A DNA stretch of 64,000 nucleotides. Source: an uncultured Bacteroidales bacterium. Its GTDB lineage: Bacteria; Bacteroidota; Bacteroidia; Bacteroidales; Bacteroidaceae. The position numbers were made by a program, and so were the translations under genes. The notes under the pieces were generated by a model. The model did not search any database, was not told the origin of the DNA, and saw nothing but the letters and a program-made list of their open reading frames with translations. Positions 51,997 through 61,613 of this stretch are shown here, in pieces. The stretch spans positions 27,293-91,292 of the forward strand of contig CADCLN010000010.1 of assembly GCA_902802265.1 (NCBI GenBank), read 5' to 3'. How positions within the stretch are numbered: position 1 is the stretch's first letter; every line of letters starts with the position of its first letter.

Positions 51997-53325
51997 ATGG
52001 AAAAACTCAGTAACAGTGCTGCGGCACGCTGGACCGCGCTACTCATCGTATCGGTGACGATGATGTTTGCCTACTTCTTCACCGACGTCATGTCACCGCT
52101 GGAACCTATGCTCACAGCACCCAAACCCGAAGGACTGGGCTGGAGTGCTGACGACTACGGATTCTTCTCCGGTTCCTACGGATTCTTCAACGTATTCCTT
52201 TTCCTGCTTTTCTTCGGAGGCATTATTCTCGACAAATTCGGCATCCGGTTTACGGGCATTCTTTCCACCTTCCTCATGTTCGGCGGAGCACTCATCAAGT
52301 GGTATGCCGTGGGACACGACTTCGACGGCACCATGTTCGGCTACCCCATGCAGGTCATCTGGGCTTGCCTTGGCTTTGCCATCTACGGTGTAGGTTGTGA
52401 AATTGCAGGTATCACCGTCAGCAAGGTCATTGTTAAGTGGTTCACAGGTCACGAACTGGCCTTGGCACTCGGACTGCAAGTGGCGTTGGCTCGTATCGGT
52501 ACGGCTGGAGCGTTGGCAGCAGCCCTGCCCTTTGCCCAGAAGTTCGGCGGTGTGTCAGCCTCTGTCGGACTGGGAGCATCCCTGCTTTGTGCCGGCATGA
52601 TTAGCTTCATCGTCTATTGCTGGATGGACAAGAAAGAAGATGCTGCCGTAGCCGCCACACAGACCGAACCTGAAGAGGAATTCAAGTTCAGCGACCTCGG
52701 TATGCTTTTCACAAACAAAGGCTTCTGGTACATCACCTTGCTCTGCCTGATGTTCTATGCAGGTGTGTTCCCGTTCCTCAAGTTTGCCACCAAACTGATG
52801 GTTACAAAATACGGTGTTGACCCCGAACTGGCTGGCCTTATTCCTGCCATGCTCCCCTTCGGCACCATCTTCCTCACCCCGCTCTTCGGCAGCATTTACG
52901 ACAAGCACGGCAAGGGAGCCACCCTGATGATTCTCGGCTCTATCTTGCTCACATTGGTGCACGTCGTCTTTGCCTTGCCCATCAACTCCTGGACTGTTGC
53001 CATCGCTGTAATGGTTATCCTCGGCATAGCTTTCGGACTCGTACCTTCAGCCATGTGGCCCAGCGTACCTAAGATTATCCCCATGAAACTCTTGGGCACA
53101 GCCTATGCTGTTATCTTCTATATTCAGAACATCGGACTCTCTCTGGTACCTATCCTCATTGGCAAAGTCAACCAAGCCAACATGGATGCAGAGGGCACCA
53201 TTGACTATACCACCTCCATGACCATTTTCGCCGTCTTCGGTGCCATCGCCATCGTCATTGCCTTTGCCCTGCTGGCCGAAGACAAGAAGAAAGGCTACGG
53301 ACTGCAAGAAGCGAACATCAAGTAA
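51997..53325 (+). CDS. Major facilitator superfamily transporter
   Basis: 442 residues with twelve predicted helices and a central cytoplasmic loop (about 205-225). MFS signatures are GIILDKFGIRFTG after helix 2 and GSIYDKHGKG after helix 8. The conserved KVIVKWFTGHELALALG in helix 4-5 is like OFA/sialate-type carriers. The substrate is unknown; its place between a dipeptidyl peptidase and a POT carrier hints at amino acids, peptides or a related anion. Confidence 0.88.
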   Translation: MEKLSNSAAARWTALLIVSVTMMFAYFFTDVMSPLEPMLTAPKPEGLGWSADDYGFFSGSYGFFNVFLFLLFFGGIILDKFGIRFTGILSTFLMFGGALIKWYAVGHDFDGTMFGYPMQVIWACLGFAIYGVGCEIAGITVSKVIVKWFTGHELALALGLQVALARIGTAGALAAALPFAQKFGGVSASVGLGASLLCAGMISFIVYCWMDKKEDAAVAATQTEPEEEFKFSDLGMLFTNKGFWYITLLCLMFYAGVFPFLKFATKLMVTKYGVDPELAGLIPAMLPFGTIFLTPLFGSIYDKHGKGATLMILGSILLTLVHVVFALPINSWTVAIAVMVILGIAFGLVPSAMWPSVPKIIPMKLLGTAYAVIFYIQNIGLSLVPILIGKVNQANMDAEGTIDYTTSMTIFAVFGAIAIVIAFALLAEDKKKGYGLQEANIK

Positions 53326-53375
53326 CACCCAAGGACAAATAGTGAATTTTTAATTCTTAAATATTTAATTGCATT

Positions 53376-54899
53376 ATGTTTGAAGGACAACCTAAAGGAC
53401 TGTGGACCTTAGCACTTGCTAACACAGGCGAAAGATTCGGCTACTACACCATGCTGGCCGTGTTCACACTCTTTCTGCAAGCCAACTTCGGCTTCGACGA
53501 GAAACTCACCAGTACCATCTTCTCCAGCTTCCTCATGCTGGTCTATTTCTTGCCCCTCTTCGGCGGTATGCTTGCCGACAAATTCGGCTACTCCAGGATG
53601 GTTACCATCGGTATCTTTATCATGTTTATCGGCTATGTGCTGCTCTCCATTCCCCTTGGCAAAGAATCGGTTGCCATGATTGCGATGGGTGGAGCATTGC
53701 TCCTTGTCAGCTTCGGCACAGGCCTTTTCAAAGGCAACCTGCAAGTCATGGTCGGCGACCTTTACAACGACCCGCAGTTTGCCGCCAAGCGTGATGCTGG
53801 TTTCCAACTCTTCTACATGGCCATCAACGTAGGCGCACTTTTTGCCCCTACAGCAGCCATCAAGATGATGAACTGGGCACAGCAGAGCCTCGGCATGACA
53901 GAAGCAGACTCTTACCACTTTGCCTTTGCCGTAGCCTGCGCTTCGCTCATCGTCAGCATCGCCATCTACTACCTCGGCAAGAGCACTTTTGCACAAGTTA
54001 TCACCAGCAGCAAGAAAGGCGTAAAGGCCAATGCCAACGAACAGGTAGAAACCCTCAGCAAGAGCGAAACTACCGAGCGCATCATCTGCCTCATCCTTGT
54101 CTTCGCCGTGGTTCTCTTCTTTTGGATGGCATTCCACCAGAACGGACTCACACTCACCTTCTTTGCTCGTGACTATACGGCCACATCTGCCACTGGCATC
54201 ACAGCCATGGAGTTTGATGTAATGAACCTCGTCTGGTGCATCCTCATCGTTTATGGACTCTTTGCCTTCTTCCAGAGCAAAACTGCCAAAGGTAAAGGCA
54301 TCGGGGCAGCACTCATTCTCATTCCCGCCGCCATTCTGGGCTACAACTACATGCAGCAGGGCGACACCGCAGTAGCCGTTGATGCTCCCATCTTCCAGCA
54401 ATTCAACCCCTGCTTCGTTGTGGCACTCACTCCCGTCAGCATAGCCCTCTTCGGATGGTTGGCAAAGAAAGGGAAAGAACCCAAAGCACCCGTCAAGATT
54501 GGACTCGGTATGCTCGTTGCAGCAGCAGCCTATCTCATGATGACAGTCTTCTCCATCGGTCTGCCCGTACCAGGCTACGATGCAGAAGGCACCAATCTCC
54601 ACATGGCAGACGTTACACCCAACCTCCTGGTCAGCACTTATCTCGTCCTCACCTTTGCCGAGTTGCTGCTCTCGCCCATCGGCATTTCTTTCGTCACGAA
54701 AGTAGCCCCACCCAAGTATAAAGGCATGATGATGGGCGGCTGGTTCGTCTCCACCGCTCTTGGCAACTTCCTCGTGCAGATTCCAGGCTACCTCTGGGGC
54801 AAGGAACTCTACATCGTCTGGGGCACACTCATGTGCATCTGCCTCGTTGCCGCCCTGTTCATCTTCTCTATCATCAAGAAACTGAACAAAGTGGCATAA
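53376..54899 (+). CDS. POT/PTR2 family proton-dependent peptide transporter
   Basis: 507 residues with about 13-14 helices. The POT motifs are present: GERFGYYTMLAVFTLFL (ExxER-type helix 1), GGMLADKFGYSRMV, and FQLFYMAINVGALFAP (the FYxxINxG signature). These carriers import di- and tripeptides with protons. It lies 50 bases after the MFS gene and shares its strand with the S9 peptidase, which would release suitable dipeptides in the periplasm. The helix-rich extension near 330-380 is common in Bacteroidales members. Confidence 0.93.
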   Translation: MFEGQPKGLWTLALANTGERFGYYTMLAVFTLFLQANFGFDEKLTSTIFSSFLMLVYFLPLFGGMLADKFGYSRMVTIGIFIMFIGYVLLSIPLGKESVAMIAMGGALLLVSFGTGLFKGNLQVMVGDLYNDPQFAAKRDAGFQLFYMAINVGALFAPTAAIKMMNWAQQSLGMTEADSYHFAFAVACASLIVSIAIYYLGKSTFAQVITSSKKGVKANANEQVETLSKSETTERIICLILVFAVVLFFWMAFHQNGLTLTFFARDYTATSATGITAMEFDVMNLVWCILIVYGLFAFFQSKTAKGKGIGAALILIPAAILGYNYMQQGDTAVAVDAPIFQQFNPCFVVALTPVSIALFGWLAKKGKEPKAPVKIGLGMLVAAAAYLMMTVFSIGLPVPGYDAEGTNLHMADVTPNLLVSTYLVLTFAELLLSPIGISFVTKVAPPKYKGMMMGGWFVSTALGNFLVQIPGYLWGKELYIVWGTLMCICLVAALFIFSIIKKLNKVA

Positions 54900-54961
54900 C
54901 TCCACAAAAGCACTAAAAGCCAACAAACTGTCAATTGTAATTCACTAATTGTAAATTGCCA

Positions 54962-55804
54962 ATGCCTTTGACATTTATCAGCTTCGGCAGCGGCAGCTGC
55001 GGAAATTGTTATTACCTCGGAACGGAAACTGATGCCATCATCATCGATGCCGGCATCAGCTTCCGTCGTTTGAAAAAAGTCTTCGGCGAATACGGCGTCA
55101 AGAAAGGAAACATCAGGGCACTACTCATTACCCACGACCACTCCGACCACATCAAGGCAGCAGGACTCTTCAGCGACGAATGTGAACTGCCCGTCTATAC
55201 CACCCTGCCCATCCACGACGGCATGGACCGCAACATCATGATGAACCGCAAAATCAACGCAGCCCGACGGGTCTATGTTGAAGAAGAAGAGCCCTTCCAG
55301 ATTGCCGACTTTCAAATCACACCATTCCAGATACCCCACGATGCCACCGAAAACATGGGCTACAGCATCCAGTATGGCGACATCCGCTTCACCATCATGA
55401 CCGACGTGGGAGCCGTGACACCCAATGTAAGCAAATACATTAGCCTCTCCACCCACGTCGTCCTCGAAGCCAACTACGATGCCGATATGCTACGCATGGG
55501 ACGTTATCCCGAAGACTTGAAAAAGCGCATCAGCAGCGGGACAGGGCACCTCTCCAATGCCGAAACAGCCCAAGCACTCCTGCAAAACATCCACCCTGCG
55601 CTCCGCCACGTCTGGCTCTGCCACCTCAGCGAGGAAAACAACCGTCCCGACCTGGCACACAAAACTGTGGAATTCCTGCTGCGTTCCTACGGCATTGTTG
55701 CCGGCACCGACTTCCAACTCGACGTATTGCGCCGGAAAGACCCTACAGGTCCATTCTATATCAACGAAGGAACCATTCCGGACGGAAAAGGGACTCTTTT
55801 CTAA
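54962..55804 (+). CDS. MBL-fold metallohydrolase, YycJ/WalJ-like
   Basis: 280 residues from the ATG at 54962 (MPLTFISFGSGSCGNCYYL); a TTG two codons upstream is possible. The metallo-beta-lactamase metal motif is LLITHDHSDHIKAAG (HxHxDH), with later ligands in THVVLEANYDADML and SSGTGHLSNAETAQ. The family (WalJ/YycJ) is a 5'-to-3' DNA exonuclease-like protein linked to cell-wall regulation and DNA repair in Firmicutes; its role in Bacteroidota is not settled. Its end precedes a perfect palindrome. Confidence 0.9.
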   Translation: MPLTFISFGSGSCGNCYYLGTETDAIIIDAGISFRRLKKVFGEYGVKKGNIRALLITHDHSDHIKAAGLFSDECELPVYTTLPIHDGMDRNIMMNRKINAARRVYVEEEEPFQIADFQITPFQIPHDATENMGYSIQYGDIRFTIMTDVGAVTPNVSKYISLSTHVVLEANYDADMLRMGRYPEDLKKRISSGTGHLSNAETAQALLQNIHPALRHVWLCHLSEENNRPDLAHKTVEFLLRSYGIVAGTDFQLDVLRRKDPTGPFYINEGTIPDGKGTLF

Positions 55805-55851
55805 AGCAGCCGTCATCCACACCAAAAGTTCCGAAAGCCCACACAAAAGTC

Positions 55852-55887
55852 AAAACAGCGGCGATGTTTAAACATCGCCGCTGTTTT
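55852..55887. terminator. 36-bp perfect palindrome terminator
   Basis: AAAACAGCGGCGATGTTT and its exact complement abut with no spacer (centre at 55869/55870). Flanking A- and T-runs let it end transcription from either side. It closes the MBL-fold gene. The remaining bases to 56186 carry a possible promoter and no gene. Confidence 0.9.
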
Positions 55888-56140
55888 AAGTTTATAAAGG
55901 GATGGGAGGAATTTTTCTTTTCAAACCAGGAAAGAAAAGGAACTTCATTGGCAAAAAACGGGAACCTCACGGGGGAGGAAAAGAAACCTGCGAAAATAGA
56001 AGAAACCTGCGAAAGCCCAAGCAACAAGAATGTAATATCTGCCCGTCATAATCAAAGATAAAAACGACAAGAAAGGGAGAATTTCACCCCGAAAGTATTA
56101 AATATGCTGAAAATGTTGTCTTTTTGCCATAAATTTTTTA

Positions 56141-56148
56141 TATCTTTG
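56141..56148 (+). promoter_or_regulatory. Predicted -7 element before the glycogen synthase-like gene
   Basis: TATCTTTG matches TAnnTTTG and is 38 bases before the ATG at 56187. A TTTTTG lies 14 bases upstream, closer than the consensus spacing. Confidence 0.5.
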
Positions 56149-56186
56149 CAAAAAGTTTTCTCAGTAACACATTTTAAAAACAATAG

Positions 56187-56999
56187 ATGAAAGCACAGAA
56201 AATATTGTTCATCACCTCAGAGATAGACCCATTTGTACCAGAATCACGGAACGCCATCATGGGGCGCAGCATCCCTCAGTACATTCAGGAATTGGGACAC
56301 GAAATCAGAACATTTACTCCCAAATGGGGTAACATCAATGAACGCCGCAACCAGTTGCACGAAGTGATTCGCCTCTCGGGCATGAATCTGATTATCGACG
56401 AAACCGACCATCCGCTCATCATCAAAGTGGCTTCGTTGCAGTCAGCCCACATGCAAATCTATTTCATCGACAACGACGACTACTTCATGAAGCGTCTGAT
56501 CAACGCCGACGAAAACGGCAACGAATACGAAGACAACGGCGAAAGAGCCATCTTCTACGCACGTGGTGTGCTGGAAACCGTAAAGAAACTGCGCTGGGTG
56601 CCTGACGTCATCCACTGCCATGGCTGGATTACGGCGCTGGCTCCGCTCTACATCAAGAAAGCATACAAAGACGAACCTTCGTTCTGCGAAACCAAAGTGG
56701 TGTTCTCGGTATCTGCCACCGACCTGAAAAACGATCTGGGTAAACAGACACTCCGTTGCATCCCCTTCCGTGGAGCTGTCCTCAACGACATCAAAGACAT
56801 CTGCGAAAACAGCTTCACCCATACCGAACTGATGAAGATAGGCACAAAGTTCTCCGACGGCATCATCCTCGACAGCCCCGATGTTGACCCCTCCATCCCC
56901 GCATTTGCCAAAGAGCGCGGCATCCCCGTATTGGACTATCAGGGCGAAGACTTTGCAAAAGCCTACAGCGACTTCTATAATTCCATTGTGGAAGATTGA
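56187..56999 (+). CDS. Half-length glycogen/starch synthase-like protein (GT5 N-terminal domain only)
   Basis: 270 residues. The N-terminal GT-B half of glycogen synthase is recognisable: KILFITSEIDPFVPESRNAIMG, the KWGNINERRN loop and DVIHCHGWITALAPLYI. The C-terminal nucleotide-sugar-binding half (about 200 residues in GlgA) is absent and the protein ends after SDGIILDSPDVDPSIP, so catalysis as a full synthase is unlikely. The same short form next to a DUF4270 gene is common in Bacteroides and Prevotella, so it is a conserved family and not a recent truncation. It may bind a glycan or regulate. The DUF4270 start is 2 bases after its stop. Confidence 0.82.
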   Translation: MKAQKILFITSEIDPFVPESRNAIMGRSIPQYIQELGHEIRTFTPKWGNINERRNQLHEVIRLSGMNLIIDETDHPLIIKVASLQSAHMQIYFIDNDDYFMKRLINADENGNEYEDNGERAIFYARGVLETVKKLRWVPDVIHCHGWITALAPLYIKKAYKDEPSFCETKVVFSVSATDLKNDLGKQTLRCIPFRGAVLNDIKDICENSFTHTELMKIGTKFSDGIILDSPDVDPSIPAFAKERGIPVLDYQGEDFAKAYSDFYNSIVED

Positions 57000-57001
57000 A
57001 A

Positions 57002-58411
57002 ATGATGAGGAAATACCTACAACGCATATTCACGGCCTTGTGCCTGTGCTGCATACTGCTTGCAGCCTGCAGCGAAGATTCTACGTCGCTGGGCGTTGAC
57101 ATGATGCCAGTATCCGACCTGCTGCTCCGCCAATACCGCAGCTATGGCGTACCCACCGAGTCCTACGCCGTGGAAGACTCCGTGCTCTCACGCACCTCCA
57201 AATCCTATTTGGGCTTCTACACCGACCCCGAAACAGGAACATCCGTCCGTGCCGAATTCATCTCGCAATACCACATCAACGAGAACGAGCAACTCTTTGC
57301 CGAATCCGTCGTGGACAACAAAATCACCGACTTCTATGCCAATCTGTATGTGGAGAAATTCATTGGCGATTCGCTCACGAACTTCAACATCAGCGTCTAT
57401 GACCTCAACAAAAATCTGGACTCAGAAGCCGACTACTACACCGACATCGAATGTGACAAATACTGCGACATGACAGCCACTCCACTGGCAACAAAGTGGT
57501 ACACCCTGGCCGACCGCATCCTCACCGAAAAGCAGCGCACAGCAAAGGGTTACCTGCGATGCATCCGAGTAAAACTGCCCCTCGCCATCGGACAGCAAAT
57601 CTACGATGCCTTCCGCACCAACAAATCCCTCTTTGCCAACACACGTGCCTGGCTGAACAGCGGACTGCCCTGCAGCAAGGGACTATACTATAAAGTGGAA
57701 TACGGCGACGGAGCCATTGCCTACATCGACATCTCCCAGCTCGCATTCAACTTCAGATACTACGACAAGGGTTACAAGAAAGACACCACCGGCATCACCT
57801 ACCTCTCCGCCACCGAAGAAGTAGTCCAGGCCACCAGTTTCGACAACACCAACCTGGAACCCCTTCTCAACGACGAGGGCTGCACCTATCTGAAAAGCCC
57901 CGCAGGCATCTTCACCCTGGCAACACTCCCCATCGACTCCATCAACGTGAACGACACCATCAATGCCGCCACGCTCACATTCACCCGATACAACGACCAG
58001 ATTCCCGCCAAGTTCAAGCTTGGCATTCCGCAGACATTGCTGCTCGTCCGCTACGACGACTACAAGAAAGGCTACTTTGAAAAATACCAGAAAGCCGACG
58101 ACAAGACCTCCTTCCTGGCAAAATTCAACAGTTCGGGCAACAACTACACATTCACCAACATTTCCCGTCTCATTGCCACCTGTCTCAAGGAAAAGCAAAA
58201 AGGGAAAGCCACGCCAACCTACAACAAAGTGCTGCTCATCCCCGTAGAAACAACCTACGACTCATCTAATAAACTTGTAAAACTCAACCATGATTTCAGC
58301 GTCTGTAGCGCAAAACTCGTGAAGGGGCACTCCCTCAAACCTGGCGAAAAAGGCGAGGACGACTCCAGCAACGTACTGCTCAAAGTCGTTTACAGCAGTT
58401 TTACCCGATAA
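57002..58411 (+). CDS. DUF4270 family lipoprotein
   Basis: 469 residues from the ATG at 57002. Lipoprotein signal with lipobox LAAC (TALCLCCILLAACSED). The body matches DUF4270, a Bacteroidota-only family: SLGVDMMPVSDLL, SYAVEDSVLSRTSKSYLGFYTDPETG, EQLFAESVVDNKITDFYANLYVEKF. A beta-rich surface or periplasmic protein of unknown role. It is expressed with the half-length glycogen synthase and lies 26 bases before udk. Confidence 0.88.
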   Translation: MMRKYLQRIFTALCLCCILLAACSEDSTSLGVDMMPVSDLLLRQYRSYGVPTESYAVEDSVLSRTSKSYLGFYTDPETGTSVRAEFISQYHINENEQLFAESVVDNKITDFYANLYVEKFIGDSLTNFNISVYDLNKNLDSEADYYTDIECDKYCDMTATPLATKWYTLADRILTEKQRTAKGYLRCIRVKLPLAIGQQIYDAFRTNKSLFANTRAWLNSGLPCSKGLYYKVEYGDGAIAYIDISQLAFNFRYYDKGYKKDTTGITYLSATEEVVQATSFDNTNLEPLLNDEGCTYLKSPAGIFTLATLPIDSINVNDTINAATLTFTRYNDQIPAKFKLGIPQTLLLVRYDDYKKGYFEKYQKADDKTSFLAKFNSSGNNYTFTNISRLIATCLKEKQKGKATPTYNKVLLIPVETTYDSSNKLVKLNHDFSVCSAKLVKGHSLKPGEKGEDDSSNVLLKVVYSSFTR

Positions 58412-58437
58412 GCTGAAACACACAAAACATTGTAAAT

Positions 58438-59079
58438 ATGATTATCATCGGAATCGCAGGCGGAACAGGTTCAGGCAAGACCACCGTAGTCCGCAAAATT
58501 GTTGAAAGTCTTCCCGAAGGCAGTGTGGCAGTCATTCCACAAGATTCATATTACAACGACCAGTCACACCTGCCGCTCGATGTGCGCAAGAAGACCAACT
58601 TCGACCATCCCGACGCCTTCGAATGGCCACTGCTCACCCACCAGATTGAAGAACTGAAACAGGGACACGCCATCGAGCAACCCACCTATTCTTATATCAC
58701 GTGCACGCGACGTGCCGAAACCATCCACGTCGAACCCCGAGAAGTCATCATCATCGAAGGCATCATGACTCTCTACGACAAAAACCTCCGCGACCAGATG
58801 GACCTCAAGATATTTGTCGATGCAGGAGCCGACGAGCGCCTCCTCCGAGTCATTGTCCGCGACATTGCCGAGCGTGGCCACACCCTCGAAATGCTCATCG
58901 ACAAATACCGCAATGTGCTCAAACCCATGCACGACGAATTCATCGAACCCACCAAGCAATACGCCGACATCATCATCCCCAACGGCGGCGACAACGGACC
59001 AGCTGTCGAAATGATGCGAATGTACATTGCAGCAGCACTGAAAGAAGACCAATTCAGAAAAACGCTGAGAAACAAATAA
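58438..59079 (+). CDS. udk: Uridine kinase
   Basis: 213 residues, normal length. It phosphorylates uridine and cytidine in pyrimidine salvage. Walker A is GIAGGTGSGKTTVVRKI, and the substrate loop region has PQDSYYNDQSHLP, NFDHPDAFEW and TYSYITCTRRAETI, with RVIVRDIAERGHTLEML in the lid. It ends 3 bases before the esterase gene. Confidence 0.96.
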   Translation: MIIIGIAGGTGSGKTTVVRKIVESLPEGSVAVIPQDSYYNDQSHLPLDVRKKTNFDHPDAFEWPLLTHQIEELKQGHAIEQPTYSYITCTRRAETIHVEPREVIIIEGIMTLYDKNLRDQMDLKIFVDAGADERLLRVIVRDIAERGHTLEMLIDKYRNVLKPMHDEFIEPTKQYADIIIPNGGDNGPAVEMMRMYIAAALKEDQFRKTLRNK

Positions 59080-59082
59080 ACC

Positions 59083-59670
59083 ATGAAACTCATATACTTC
59101 CACGGCTTTGGTTCGTCGGGAGCCAGCGGCACAGTGGAGACACTGCGCAATCTGCTGCCCCAAGCCACCATCATTGCCCCCGACATTCCTGTTGACCCTG
59201 TTGATGCCCTGCCCTATCTCAAGCAACTTTGCGAAACGGAACAACCCGACATCATCGTCGGCACCAGCATGGGTGGCATGTATGCCCAGCAGATGCGCGG
59301 ATTCCTCCGAATCTGCGTCAACCCCGCCTTCAACATGTCCACCAACAGCCAAGTGATGAAGACAGGCACCTACAAATTCCAGAACGGACGCAAAGACAAC
59401 CAGAAGGAATTTCGCATCACCAAAGACATCATCCAGCACCACAACCAGATGGAGCGGCAGCAGTTCAAAAACATTCCCCCAGAGGATCAGGAACTCTGCT
59501 ACGGACTCTTTGGCATCAACGACCCTGTGGTCCACACCTACGACCTCTTCAAGAAACACTACCCCCACGCCATCCGCTTCGAGGGAGAACACCGGCTCAA
59601 CGACAAAATTATCCGCAAGACACTCATCCCCCTTATCCAGCAACTCCTTGGCGACAAACTGCAGGGATAA
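59083..59670 (+). CDS. YqiA/YcfP-like alpha/beta hydrolase
   Basis: 195 residues. Small esterase-type alpha/beta hydrolase: oxyanion-hole start LIYFHGFGSSGASG, nucleophile elbow IVGTSMGGMYAQQ, Asp in the FGINDPVVHTYD region and His in FEGEHRLND. YqiA-like enzymes are esterases with poorly defined natural substrates. It is co-transcribed with udk (3-base gap). Confidence 0.88.
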   Translation: MKLIYFHGFGSSGASGTVETLRNLLPQATIIAPDIPVDPVDALPYLKQLCETEQPDIIVGTSMGGMYAQQMRGFLRICVNPAFNMSTNSQVMKTGTYKFQNGRKDNQKEFRITKDIIQHHNQMERQQFKNIPPEDQELCYGLFGINDPVVHTYDLFKKHYPHAIRFEGEHRLNDKIIRKTLIPLIQQLLGDKLQG

Positions 59671-59751
59671 TCCCCCTTTTCGATAGTCAAGTACAAAAAA
59701 CGTTCATAAACAACAAAACATAACAACCAACAACAACTTAAATGATATTTT

Positions 59752-61608
59752 ATGGCTAACAAAAACGAAAAACTCTTCTCCGAGTTCCAAGCCCCGACCA
59801 CCGAAGAATGGTTGGCAAAAATTGAGGTTGACCTCAAAGGCGCAGACTTCCAGAAGAAAATGGTTTGGAGAACCAACGAAGGCTTCAACGTACAGCCCTT
59901 CTATCGCCGCGAGGACCTTAAAGACCTCAAGGCCGTAAACTCCCTGCCAGGCGAATTTCCCTTCGTCCGTGGTAACAAGACAGACAACAACCTCTGGTAC
60001 GTCCGTCAGAACATCAACGTAGAAGATGCCAAGACTGCCAACGAAAAAGCACTCGACATCCTCAACAAAGGCGTAGATTCACTCGGTTTCAAGTTCTCCG
60101 GCAAAATGCTCAGCAAAGCATTCATCGCCGAACTGCTCAACGGCATCCTGCCACAGTACATCGAACTCAACTTCACTACCTGTCAGCGCCATTGCGTCGA
60201 ACTGGCACAAATCCTTGTCGAGTACTTCAAGGAACAAAACTACCCACTGGCAGAACTGAAGGGAAGCATCAACTTCGACCCCATCAGCAAGATTCTCTCG
60301 AAGGGACACGACGTCTCTGCCGTTCTTGCTTCAAGCAAACAGCTTGTTGAAGCTTTAGCCGAACTGCCAGGCTACAAATGCATCAATGTCAACACTGTAC
60401 TGCTCAACAACTCAGGTGCCTATATCTATCAGGAACTGGGCTACGCATTGGCATGGGGAGCCGAATACCTCAACCTCCTTACCGAAGCAGGCATTGAAGC
60501 AACCGAGGCAGCCAAGCGCATCAAATTCAACATGGGCGTAAGCGACAACTACTTCATGGAGATTGCCAAATTCCGTGCCGCCCGTCTGCTTTGGGCACAG
60601 ATTGTGAAGCAATACGAACCCAAATGCGACTGCGCCTGCCAAATGCACGTCTGCGCTTACACTTCGGAATACAACCAGACAGTCTTCGACTCCTACGTAA
60701 ACCTGCTGCGTTCACAGACAGAAACCATGTCGGCAGCTATCGCCAACGTGGACTCCATCGTCGTGACACCATTCGACACACCATACGAAAAGCCCACAGA
60801 CTTTGCCGAGCGTATTGCCCGTAACCAGCAACTCTTGCTGAAGGAAGAAGCACACTTCGACAAACTCGTTGACGTAGCCGGTGGTTCTTACACCATCGAA
60901 CACCTCACCGACGCCATCGCACAGGAAGGCTGGAAACTCTTCCTCGCTGTAGAAGAAGCAGGCGGATTCCTTGCCGAATCCCTTAACGGCAACATCCAGA
61001 ACGCCGTCAACGAAAGCAACAAGAAGCGTCATGCAGATGCCGCCAAGCGCAAAGAGTTCATCCTCGGAACCAACCAGTTCCCCAACTTCAACGAAAAGAG
61101 CGAAGGCAAACAGCCTTTGCAGGCACAATGCAAGAATTGCTGCAACGCTGAAGCTACCGACATTCCCGTTCTCTGCAACGACCGCATGGCCTCCGACTTC
61201 GAGACCCTCCGTCTTTCTACCGAAGCCGCCAAGAAGCAACCCATCGCCTTCATGCTCACCATTGGCAACCTCGCCATGCGTCAGGCACGCGCACAATTCT
61301 CCTGCAACTTCCTCGCCGCAGCAGGCTACAAAGTCATCGACAACCTCGGCTTCCAGACCGTAGAAGAAGGCGTTGACGCAGCCCTCGCCGCCGATGCCGA
61401 CATCGTTGTCATCTGTTCCAGCGACGACGAATACGCAGAATACGCCATCCCAGCCTTCCAGTACCTGAATGGCCGCGCCATGTATGTCGTAGCCGGTGCA
61501 CCCGCTTGCTCCGAAGACCTCAAGGCAGCAGGCATCGAGAATTTCATCAACGTGAAGTCTAACCAGTTGGAAACCCTCAAGGCATACAACGCAAAACTCG
61601 GCATCTAA
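59752..61608 (+). CDS. mutA: Methylmalonyl-CoA mutase small subunit
   Basis: 618 residues, the usual length of the non-catalytic subunit of heterodimeric methylmalonyl-CoA mutase. The TIM-barrel part ([28 protein letters not shown]-type stretch [51 protein letters not shown]) is followed by a B12-domain-like region. It lacks the cobalamin-ligand DxHxxG motif, which shows it is the small subunit. It pairs with the next gene, 5 bases away, for succinyl-CoA/methylmalonyl-CoA interconversion in propionate formation. Confidence 0.96.
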   Translation: MANKNEKLFSEFQAPTTEEWLAKIEVDLKGADFQKKMVWRTNEGFNVQPFYRREDLKDLKAVNSLPGEFPFVRGNKTDNNLWYVRQNINVEDAKTANEKALDILNKGVDSLGFKFSGKMLSKAFIAELLNGILPQYIELNFTTCQRHCVELAQILVEYFKEQNYPLAELKGSINFDPISKILSKGHDVSAVLASSKQLVEALAELPGYKCINVNTVLLNNSGAYIYQELGYALAWGAEYLNLLTEAGIEATEAAKRIKFNMGVSDNYFMEIAKFRAARLLWAQIVKQYEPKCDCACQMHVCAYTSEYNQTVFDSYVNLLRSQTETMSAAIANVDSIVVTPFDTPYEKPTDFAERIARNQQLLLKEEAHFDKLVDVAGGSYTIEHLTDAIAQEGWKLFLAVEEAGGFLAESLNGNIQNAVNESNKKRHADAAKRKEFILGTNQFPNFNEKSEGKQPLQAQCKNCCNAEATDIPVLCNDRMASDFETLRLSTEAAKKQPIAFMLTIGNLAMRQARAQFSCNFLAAAGYKVIDNLGFQTVEEGVDAALAADADIVVICSSDDEYAEYAIPAFQYLNGRAMYVVAGAPACSEDLKAAGIENFINVKSNQLETLKAYNAKLGI

Positions 61609-61613
61609 TTATT

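Noticed and set aside
53409-54926. 505-codon open frame on the minus strand
   Set aside because: It is the antisense shadow of the POT transporter gene; the composition (many Glu, Asp, His, Gly, Cys) is that of a mirrored membrane protein gene and no domain is visible.
58564-59643. 359-codon open frame on the minus strand
   Set aside because: It spans udk and the esterase gene in antisense, both of which are clear genes with conserved motifs.
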